From Adiantum capillus-veneris (lineage: Eukaryota > Streptophyta > Polypodiopsida > Polypodiales > Pteridaceae), in NCBI GenBank assembly GCA_014529385.2, contig CM043944.1, forward strand, positions 52,075,268 through 52,139,267: a stretch of 64,000 bases of DNA, written 5' to 3'. The notes beneath the pieces are model-generated. The model was given only the letters and a program-made list of their open reading frames with translations, was not told the DNA's origin and did not search any database. Below, piece after piece: positions 55,546 through 64,000 of this stretch. The translations under genes and the position numbers were made by a program. Within the stretch, counting starts at the first letter, position 1. Each line of letters starts with the position of its first letter.

Positions 55546-56438
55546 AGGTTGGGGACTATGTCCTAGTTTACACTCTGAAACAGCATGCTAAGAAGCTTAA
55601 AAAGCGAGGGATGGGACCTCTGGTGATTAAAGATCTATCACCAAGTGGAGCCGTCAAGCTTGCTACATTAGACGGAGAAGAAATGCCCAATTGGATTAGT
55701 GGATGCAGAGTGAAAAAGTATCTTTTGCCGCTACCACAAGACATGCTTCTCAAAATACATCAAGAAAAGCTGCGTGTCCAGAAAAAGAAAAAGATTGTGG
55801 AGGAAGCGCAAGCCGAGGCGAAGGAAAGAATGGAGAAAAGAAGACTACTGCGTCAGAAACAGCGCAATGAAGGAGCAATACGAATAAACGCAGTCAGTAT
55901 AACAGAAATGGATAATGACAAAGAAGAACCCATCATTGAATGCAAAGTAGGAACCAACCAAATCAAAGCCAGAGCACTATTGGATTCAGGAGCTCAAGCT
56001 AACCTACTTTCACTCAGTTTGTATAGACAATTGACAAATGACACTAAACTACAAACTGCCAAGCAAGAGTTAAAGAGTTACTCTGAGAATTCAATCAAAA
56101 CTGTCGGATGCACAGTTTTACATATACAGATTAACCAATATGTGTATCCTCATATGTTTTACGTGGTTGAAGACCAAGCTACACAACATCCATTATTGCT
56201 AGGACAACCATGGCAGAAGCAATACAATGCAATGATTGACTGGAGTTCTAAATCAGTGCTTATCAAATACGAAGGTGAAAGTCAATCAGTTAAGTTCACC
56301 AAAGGAGCAGAGCCAACTCCAAAGGAAGAATCCAAAGACAAAGTAAACAACAACCAGAGAAAAAGAAGAAGCAATGGCAACCAAAAGTTTCTATACAACC
56401 GGATTACTCTTCGACGAGGAATTCTCAACAGTGGATAA
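55527..56438 (+). CDS. G4 integrase C-terminus and PR2 retropepsin-like domain
   Basis: KELKVGDYVLVYTLK and RGMGPLVI mark the GPY/F part. A coiled-coil-like basic linker (KKKKIVEEAQAEAKERMEKR) follows. PR2 runs from about 55920 to 56290: ALLDSGAQANLLS with the Asp codon at 55983, and PLLLGQPW near 56193-56213, then AMIDWSS. This is the D-S-G-A and I-L-G pattern of retropepsins and is distinct from PR1. It is open over the whole domain, which suggests retained function until recently. Confidence 0.8.
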   Translation: MRTKELKVGDYVLVYTLKQHAKKLKKRGMGPLVIKDLSPSGAVKLATLDGEEMPNWISGCRVKKYLLPLPQDMLLKIHQEKLRVQKKKKIVEEAQAEAKERMEKRRLLRQKQRNEGAIRINAVSITEMDNDKEEPIIECKVGTNQIKARALLDSGAQANLLSLSLYRQLTNDTKLQTAKQELKSYSENSIKTVGCTVLHIQINQYVYPHMFYVVEDQATQHPLLLGQPWQKQYNAMIDWSSKSVLIKYEGESQSVKFTKGAEPTPKEESKDKVNNNQRKRRSNGNQKFLYNRITLRRGILNSG

Positions 56439-57000
56439 GGAAGACAAGCAATAATATAACAGCTCAACCTTGGGAAAAACGGAGTCAAAGTTGGTATGGA
56501 GACCAAAAAAGGTGGTGCCAGAAAACACAAACAGAGTCTTCAATACCAGACAACAGAGTGATTCCCGACAATCAAGGACAGTGAAACAGATCTGGATTCC
56601 AAAGAAGTTCATGACGGCACAAAGCTATAGCAAGCAAATTTGGATCCCAAAGATTTGTAAACAGGAACTCCCTTCAGTACAATCAACGGAAACTCCTAGG
56701 TATTTCAAGGCGAGGAAATCAACACACAGAACAAAGCAGGTTTGGGTCGCAAAGAGTTTGTGGCAAGCACAAGCAAAGCGGAAGCAGATTTGGATTGTGA
56801 AAAAGACAACAAGGTAACGAAGAATCCATCTACTGATTCTACTACCGAAGTGCCAAAACCAACCCAAAACCCGACCACCAATCCTTCAATCAAACAAAGA
56901 GCAGCTTTATTGGAAAGACTGTTGTATCATCGCTCTACAATTGCATTGGGAACTTATGACCAAAACAACTACAATGCTTCACCCACAGACACTTCATAGT
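56439..57000 (+). pseudogene. G4 Pol tail with repeated Trp motifs
   Basis: Frame 56470-56817 contains LVWRPKK, KQIWIPK, KQIWIPK, KQVWVAK and KQIWIVK with Trp at residues 10, 42, 58, 92 and 108 of the frame. Two degenerate units (RVFNTRQ, RYFKARK) fall in the gaps, so about seven units with a period near 16 residues can be proposed. The tail is very basic. It then shifts frame and becomes Thr/Pro/Asn-rich to 56999. Role unknown; RNA or DNA binding is a guess. Confidence 0.65.
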
Positions 57001-57021
57001 CGTCCGGGAGGACTCAGACTA

Positions 57022-57033
57022 GGAGGGGGGGAG
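57022..57033 (+). other. G4 internal polypurine tract, exact copy of the 3' PPT
   Basis: GGAGGGGGGGAG is identical to 63081-63092 at the 3' LTR. It lies just after the Pol tail, the same place as in G3. Confidence 0.8.
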
Positions 57034-58199
57034 GTATACAGGAGCTACAAAGCAGCTACAAGCGGAAAAAACAAAGAAAAACAAAAATTATATTACAAGG
57101 GCAGTGTCTTACATGATTTTGCAATTTTTTATGTTTGATTGCGGATATTGATAATATTTATGCCCTTATATACCTTGTTTTGCAACAAGAAGAGATCAAA
57201 TGATGAATTTGGGTCTCTAGATGTGTAAATATCACTAAATAAGAGTGTTTTTGGAGCTAAAAAGTGGAAAAAAGTGGTAATCCAAGTCCAGAAATCACAA
57301 AGAAGTGTATATTCATATACACAGGGTTACCAGCTATTTATCGTGTATGTTTGGAATTTTTTGGCTTCAATTTGCTATTTTCCTTTATTTTTTATGATTT
57401 TCTTAATAAAAGTAAAAGAAAAATAAAAAAGCAGGTGAAATGAGATCGGAAAAAAGAAAAGAATAGACGGTGATGATCCTAATGACAAGGGCAACCCATG
57501 GTAAAAATTGGGTACAATTCTGAAAAAGTTGCGGAAAGCCCGAAATGACAGAATTTTGGCAAAGTGGACAGATTTCTCAGAAACAGGTCAAACGGAGTCC
57601 AAATTGAGAAATTTCAAATCCTAAAGTGCATTTCACGACGAGATAGGAGCACATGTCAAATTTGGTAACAAGTGATCCGGGAAGCCCGAAGTTAAGTATT
57701 TTTCACTTCACTATCAAGCTCATTTCCACTATTACCTTCTTGGAGAGAGCAAAGAGCACACAGGAGCATCCGACCTTCTACCGCCTTCTACGACTGCTAC
57801 GAGAGCTCAGAGGACACCAGACATGAGAGGTAGACTCGTTGCCATAAGCTTTTGATGCTTATCGTTAACTTTTGTCGCGAAAACTCACCAAAACCAAGAA
57901 ACAAGAGCAGACGGGGAATGGGGAGAAGAACGCTAGGTAGGGGCACAACCGCCTAACCAAACCTTGCAAGAACTTAGAGGTGGGTTACCCTAGTATAGGA
58001 GATGAGTTTCTAACACTCAAAGCTCGAGAAAGAACGACTGAAAAACCCTAGGTCAACAGAGCCTGCAAGAGGCAAACAGAAAAAAGTTGTCGGAACGACA
58101 CAAAACTTCTCAGGAAGCTTAACAACATCGAGGGCAATGCAACCATGGAGTATCTCCGGGTTTGGATCACCAAAAGTAGGTCGGAACAACCGATTCGGC
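57034..58199. other. G4 non-coding region after pol
   Basis: No convincing ORF. AT-rich at first; a purine-rich part near 57740-57830 and a GAA/AAC-rich part to 58100 show no repeat structure. Confidence 0.6.
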
Positions 58200-59800
58200 T
58201 GCGGACACACAAAGCGTCATTTTGGCATAACGGCTAAAATTGACGACCAAATGACATGAAACTTCACAAGCAGCTTCAAATATACATGGATGACTTATGT
58301 TTGCAAGCAAAACCCAAAAGAAAGCTGATTCACTTACCGATGGTGAAAAAGACGCTTTCGGGCAACCAAATGGAGAAAGATGGAGAACGGGGAGCCAAAG
58401 TCAAGTTCAACCAAATAGGTGGCTTCACAACATATCCAATGAGCTGGAAATGCAACTCTCGAGAAGAAAAGTTGAAGAAATTCAACTCCAAGGCAAAAAG
58501 ACGACTTCGGAGACTGAAATGCCTATAAGGGGGCTTTTTAGCTAAACTGATGACTTTTTAAGTTGAAAACTAGTTAGCAGGGCTTAGGGCACTAGCACAA
58601 AGCATTCTTTGCACAAAAAACCAACATTTCAAGAAAAGACATCATACGCGTATGATGTCTCACAGCATGATTTTCACATCCATTTCAACATTTGAGTGCA
58701 TAGCCTCATTCCACATGTTAATCACATCCTATGAACCAAGTATCATGAGAATTGGAGTTAGAAAACCCAAGGAAAACCAAAAAGACGCAAAGTAGGCCAT
58801 AAAATTGATTTTTGGTCCTAATTTTGTCAAAATAACTCCAAACTCATTGAAACTTTGTAGGATTGTTGATTAACACATCTACAAGCTATCTGGAACCAAA
58901 AAGCACCATTTTGACACAAAAGACATCATACGCGTATGATGTCTATTTGCACTTACAGAGCCAAAAATGCTCATTTGTCATCATACATCCATTATATATA
59001 TCTAATACATGCTACATATGAAGTTTGGAACCATTTGGTCAAGTGGATCACCCCATTAGCCCAATTAAGAGAAAATCCTTCATACAAAGCCTATTTTTGT
59101 CCAAATCCAACATATTCAAGTCCAAACCAAGATTTGAGTATAAACAGTCCTTCACTAGCACATGGAGAGTCCACAGAACCAATCCCATGAAAAATTGATG
59201 AAAAAGACATCATACGCGTATGATGTCTCCAGAGCCATTTTTAGCCCAAATTCTATCCAAACTTGATAAATCCACTGAATAAGCCTATCTAAAGCCAAAA
59301 CCAAGCTTATAGAGAAAATTGGTCCAAAAATGCACTAAAAAACATCATACGCGTATGATGTCTCACTATGTGATTTTGGCACCTCAGGGCTTCAACCACC
59401 AAACAGAAGTGATCTACATGCCATTTGAAGGTGAACCACCAAGTTTTATCCAATTTGGATCATAAAATCCATTTCCCTTTCAAAATTTTGCCAAGAGCCT
59501 GAACTGGACTAAACTGGCCAAAACTTGACCAAATGGGATCCAAACTCAAATCCAAGCATATGATACTCATGTATACACTATCAGCTACAAGCACAACCAA
59601 TATGAAGTCATTCTGACACAAAAGACATCATACGCGTATGATGTCTCAAGCATGATTTTGAGCCCAGTTTGCATATTTTTTCACCTACATTGCATCCTTA
59701 GGCCCTGAATAGCTCATGTTTCAATTTTCAAGTCATTTGAATAGTTAAAAGCTTCATTTCGGCTTTCAGTACTAAAAAGACGCTAACTTCTGAAATTGGA
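58200..59800 (+). repeat. G4 second array with five 24-bp palindromes
   Basis: Palindromes start at 58637, 58921, 59205, 59340 and 59623 (distances 284, 284, 135, 283). Only the one at 59340 deviates by one base. Motifs of the type AAAAAGACG near 58350, 58499, 58783 and 59778, and a reverse-type match near 58210, fill the same phase of about 142 bases. Flanks are only loosely similar between monomers. An ORF over 58260-58530 is probably chance. Confidence 0.85.
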
Positions 59801-59807
59801 GTTACAG

Positions 59808-62800
59808 GATCCATGGATTCGCTAAGTCATCGGCAACTAAGAGAAAAAGACCAACCATCAAGGATGCTCTTGCAGAAGCAGAACCTTTTGATATTCCACA
59901 GAAAACCCTCAAGCCAACCAAGACTTGGGTGGAGGAAGCAGTACTAGAAAAAGAGGGAATAAAGATCTACCAGGGGACTTTCAGAGATCCTCAAGGGCAA
60001 TCGGTGGATGTACCGATGATCCCACGAGAATTGGTGGATTATAGCAGATCAGAGAACATCAGCAGTACCTGGAAAGGGCTGACTTACACAGGTTCTTCAC
60101 CTCGAGACCATCAGGTGTAGACACAAGAAGAGTGTATGAGTTGGCAACATCCATTCAGAAGGATGGGAAAGCCACATTGACAGCCATGGATGGAGAAAAG
60201 TTGAAGTACAGATCACTCCACAGCTCATTGCAGATGCATTGAAGCTGCACAACAAAGGGAGTTCTGTCAGAGAAAGAAGGGAGGCCATAGAGGTCTATGG
60301 ATCAAAGAAACAAAATGCAACCTACGGAGATATGGCAGATCAACGAGCGGCAACCCTTTGCCGATTATACAACCAGTTTCTCCATGTTTGCAGTAAAAGA
60401 CCGCAGAAGTATACTACACCACCCCATGCCATTGCGACAACCATCACATGGGCATGAAGAGCAACATGCCAAAAGAGGTGAATTACGCTCAATACATCCA
60501 CGAGCAAGTAATCGCCATGCACAACCAGAAGCCAAAGTACATAGGAGGAGGAGAAATCTAACAAGAATAGCTTATGTAATGCTATTGGAGCTAGGATCAA
60601 GGGCACGGGTTCCCTCCCAGAATGAGTGGCTTAGAGAAGCCGATGAAGAGGAAGAACAGCAAGAAGTATCCAAGAGGGCGTCCACAAGAGCACGCCGAAA
60701 ACTAGAAATAGTTTCAGAACCTGAAGAGGCTGTGGACGAGCCGCTCAAGAAGAAAGCAAAGAAGAAGGCTGATCCCAAGCAAACCAAAAGTCAAAAAGCC
60801 GCAAGAATGGAAAGGCTGGTGGAGCAGTTTAGAGCGGAAAGAGCTCTAAAGGGGGACTTTGAAGAAATGTGGGTGCCAGACCCCACTAAAGTCGGAACCA
60901 GCTCAGCCAGGCCACATGTTGATCAATATGATCAATATATTAGAGCTTATGAGGAGTCGGAGGCCATACTGGAGCAGACCTGTCGAGCCTTATACTGAAG
61001 AGGAAGTACAGCTTTTAAAAGCTGAGCTGAAAAAGGACGACAAGGGAAGAAGAAAGTAGATGAGTCTACTGAACCTCAAGAGAAAGACGGGCAAGCAAAC
61101 AAAGGGAAAGCCAAGATGACTGAGGACAATCAGCCCTCTTTACTGATGTACCAAGCCCGAAGAAGACGGAAATTATTGTGGAGAGACCACAATAGAAATA
61201 GACACAGAAGTTATGGAAAAGCCGGAGGCCGGGACCAAGGAAAAGGAGATAGATCCAGTTCAGCAAAAGAAAAATGATTATGAGGATCTGGTAGCGATCG
61301 GATACACTGAAGAAGAGGCCCTGAGGCAGTTTATGGGATACCCTACAAAACAAGATGATCGGAGAGGGACAGAGGAAAAGACAAGGGTACAAAGAAAGTG
61401 AAGAGAAATGGACGACAGAACGTACTAGAAGAGCCGAAGCCATTGGAGGTGGTGGCAGAAAGAGCTTTAAGTTGACAGATGAAGATGAAAAAGACATGCA
61501 CATGGTGCATGAACTGCTCAGCAAGATTAAAGAAAGATCCAGGCAAAGGAAGTAGCAATTGAGACAGCAAACAAAAGGAAGCAGAGTTGCAGAAGAAGTT
61601 AGAGAATGCTATGACTGAATCTGAAAGTCATAAAGCATCACTCTACGACGCAGAAAACGAGAGAGACGGCTTGATACTCCAACTAGCCGAAGCTTCAAGA
61701 GAGGTAACAAGTTCACAGGAAGCAAAGGAGCGAATAGAAGATGAGCTGGAGGCAGCCAAGGATGAGCTCATTGAGCTAAGGGAAAGAGTCGAACTTCAAG
61801 AAAGGACAATCACGAGACTCAGGACCACCCCTAGAGCTAGCAGAGCAGGAACAGAACAAGAGGGAGCCCTCATACCAGCTCTGGAAGATCAGGTAGAGCA
61901 AGTGCAAAGATTGCACATGGCGGAGGGATCATTGGCTGCAGAGGAGAGGCTCACATCAGAAAACCAAACACTAAGGACAGAAAATGAGGCCCTCCGCAAA
62001 CAGCTCCAAGACCTCCAAGAGCAACAAAGAAGAGAAACAGAGACCACCACAAGAAGAAGCAGGGGGAGCAGCCATAGAGCTACCAGAAACTGGAGAGGCA
62101 ACCACAATTGAAGATCCAGCCCCAGTTCAAGAAGTGGCCTCGACTTCAGGAATCTCTGAAGAAGAAGAACAAAGGCTCCAGGACCAAATAGAAAAGTCAA
62201 CAGAGGAGAGTGCCAAGGCGGAAATGGAATGGGAAAGGAGACTCCTCATCTCCATTAGACTTCAGGGATTTAGACACAAAAGTGCTCCATGAAGAGTGGA
62301 TGCAACCCAGCCTGCCTTTCCCTTGATGAAATTTGAAGTGATAAAAGACGAAAAAGAGAATAGAGGAGGAGCAGTATGTCGCTCTTTACGAAGGCGACAT
62401 CACAAAAGGATGAACAATCAAAGAAGATTGTAGATTCTCAACCTAGATGGAGGAAAGGTTGGCTGAACAAATACCCAGCCTACCTCATCTACTTGGTAGA
62501 GCTCCAAAGGAGATTCGGGAGGATGCAACCTTCTGCCCGGTGCCAAGAGTCAGAAGCTGGAAAGAGCATGGCAGGATTGCAGAAAAGAAGCCAAATTGGC
62601 TTAATTACCCAAGGATGCCAGGACCAAAGGCAGGAGAGAGAATAGGTAAAGCCTACATGGTGAAAACCCTAACGGGCACCATCAAACTCTTTACTGGCTC
62701 TCCTGACCTTTCGTGTCAGATGCTCTAAAGAAAATCTGCAGGACTCTCTTAGCATGCATTGAAGTGTTCGCGCCAGATAAAGCCACGACCTCGAGTCTAC

Positions 62801-63041
62801 TATCGACGGCCGACACAGTGACTGATATGATGTATGATCTTTCATTGCAGCCATCACCAAAGTGTTACATCTCTTATACCAAAGAATTATGTTTTTGCCT
62901 AGCTTCCACATGCAAACATTCGAAGAAGCTTTCTACACCGGCTTTTTCACTCACGAAAGCAAAATATTCGGCCCAACCTTGACCATCGGCAACCTACGCT
63001 ACGAATCACATTTGCAGATGCTCAAGACGACAGGACTCTAT
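59808..63041 (+). pseudogene. G4 long 3' ORF, unrecognised, frameshifted
   Basis: Pieces in different frames add up to about 1,000 codons. The first (59808-60120) has no ATG in frame, holds TKRKRPTIKD (a nuclear-localisation-like run) and follows a TTACAG splice-acceptor-like site. A middle piece (60500-60998) is charged, with KKKAKKKADPK. A third (61587-62111) is a Glu/Lys/Gln-rich coiled coil with leucines in heptads. The last pieces (62447-63041) are hydrophobic-mixed and end SHLQMLKTTGLY just before the PPT. No membrane span or envelope motif is evident. The position equals that of env-like ORFs in Athila. Confidence 0.6.
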
Positions 63042-63080
63042 TGACCAAGCCTAAAGTCATGTCAGGGACGACATGAACGC

Positions 63081-63092
63081 GGAGGGGGGGAG
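63081..63092 (+). other. G4 terminal polypurine tract
   Basis: GGAGGGGGGGAG directly abuts the LTR start TGTTGAGCC. Confidence 0.93.
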
Positions 63093-64000
63093 TGTTGAGC
63101 CAGCAGAGGATCACACCCACATTTTTGCTCACACCCATCATTTTGTAACCATTGATTGTAATAAATGTCTTTCCGACATTAATTTTGATTTGAGCCATTC
63201 ATTAAGTAACGGGACTCATTGAGTTTCCAGCTTGTAATCCCGAAGTAATTTCACTTGCTGATGTAAATAGTTAGAGATGTTCTCACCTCCAAGGCTGAGG
63301 TATATAAGCCAAAGTTTTGTAACCTAAGGGGGATTCAATTTAATCAAAGTGAGTTTTTGAGCGCCGTGACTGTGTCTGAGAGAGAGAGAGAGAGAGAGTC
63401 TTATCTTCTTGCTACGCGAGCTACGGCCGATCCGCCATTGGAGAAGCGACACCGCCATTGTGTTAGCAACGGTGAGAGAGCTACGCACAGATACCAAGAG
63501 TGCGCGCTATCGGCTTCTATGTGTGGTAAGTTCCTACGAGCTTCGGTGTGAGTTTTCTTCCAACTCGTGTGTCGGAATAGAGTGTGCAGCATATCTATAG
63601 AATCACAACGAGTAGAGCTACGCATTAGTACCATCGGGGTCAAGTTTCGGTCACCTGTATTTTTTGGCCTGTCTTCATACGCGTTTACCGCACGGAGTGG
63701 TTATAGGTTGATTTTGCAGTTCAAGTCTTTAGGGTGTTGTTCTTACCTAGTGTATAGACTTCCCCTTGAGTTTGAGATCAATTCAATGATTCTAGATCCT
63801 GTTTCGTATAGCATTCGTTCGTAGTACGGATTTCAGTCACTTGCGTATTTTAGAACTTAGATTTGATTTCCTTAGTAGTGATTGTCATTAGAAGGTCGCG
63901 TAGGTGATTTGACACCCACCTAGTTGTTTCCATGCGCCTGCGGGTCAAGCTCCGTCCTCGTCTGACAAATTCTGTTGTTGGTTGAGTTCTCGCTATTTAG
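63093..64000 (+). repeat. G4 3' LTR, truncated by window end
   Basis: It corresponds to the 5' LTR up to 45969, so about 29 bases lie outside. TATA box at 63301, half-site TCATACGCGT at 63675. By eye it is about 98 percent like the 5' LTR outside the GA tract region. Confidence 0.95.

Larger units (their letters stand above)
45073..64000 (+). mobile_element. G4: Athila-like Gypsy element of about 19 kb, 3' LTR runs off window
   Basis: 5' LTR, tRNA-Asp-type PBS, array-bearing leader, gag, PR1, RT, RNase H, two zinc modules, integrase, PR2, W-x-P-K tail, internal PPT, second palindrome array, long unknown 3' ORF, PPT and 3' LTR. The two LTRs agree closely apart from the GA tract region and scattered bases. 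Gag and linkers are frameshifted, while an 876-codon RT-RH-INT frame is intact. It inserted into a LINE fragment; the right TSD is outside the window. Confidence 0.95.

Noticed and set aside
58256-58545. Small protein with a YMDD-like motif
   Set aside because: Only 23 bases match RT; the rest lies in the non-coding array and has no RT similarity.
58637-59646. CRISPR-like array of repeats
   Set aside because: Spacing of 135-284 bases, palindromic units and the plant retroelement setting do not fit CRISPR.
60297-60998. Host nuclear protein gene with coiled coil
   Set aside because: It lies between G4 pol and the G4 3' LTR with no intron or promoter signs of its own, so an element ORF is simpler.

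Overview
The window is repeat-rich nuclear DNA of a land plant with a TE-laden genome. The evidence is Ty3/Gypsy elements with tRNA-Asp-type primer sites, a Ty1/Copia family with the plant initiator-Met primer site, Retrotrans_gag domains, nested insertions and long GA/CA/TA microsatellites. I cannot place the species; a non-angiosperm is possible but unproven. I found no convincing host gene, tRNA, rRNA or CRISPR array. Almost everything is retrotransposon, in several age layers. Labels G1-G4 and C1-C2 are mine.

Layout. G1 (1 to about 7260, +) is a Ty3/Gypsy element with near-intact Gag and Pol and two RNase H domains. Its 5' LTR lies outside the window. From about 7300 to 10674 there are remnants: an internally deleted chromovirus-like fragment, an unpaired LTR holding a long CA microsatellite, and an exon-like piece. 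G2 (about 10675-37855, -) is an old, decayed Athila-like Gypsy element. Copia C1 (11661-16791, +) sits in its integrase tail and Gypsy G3 (24073-36902, +) sits in its gag. G3 has both LTRs, tRNA-Asp-type PBS, PPT and a matching 5-bp target duplication. Copia C2 (38100-43235, +) is complete, with LTRs that differ at one base and a CTCTC duplication, inserted in a CT microsatellite. From 43236 to 44598 there are stacked microsatellites and a foldback hairpin. At 44599 begins a LINE-type zinc-finger fragment cut by the 5' LTR of G4. G4 (45073 to beyond 64000, +) is a roughly 19-kb Athila-like element whose 3' LTR runs off the window.

Most interesting is the G2/G3/G4 lineage. Beyond normal gag-PR-RT-RH-INT, these elements carry a second retropepsin-like domain after integrase (PR2). 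They also have a Pol tail of repeated W-[IV]-P-K motifs and, in G2 and G4, a tandem duplication of the integrase HHCC zinc module. G3 and G4 each carry an internal exact copy of their own 3' polypurine tract and an unrecognised 3' reading frame. In G4 two degenerate arrays with about 142-bp phase, one in the 5' leader and one between pol and the 3' ORF, carry nine copies of a perfect or near-perfect 24-bp palindrome centred on ACGCGT. The palindrome is far better conserved than its surroundings. It is the best candidate here for an undescribed regulatory or packaging device.

Order of events, from nesting: G2 inserted first; C1 and G3 later landed inside it. C1 is decayed, while C2 of the same family is very recent. 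All Pol reading frames except G1's are interrupted, so most copies must be dead or depend on proteins supplied in trans.
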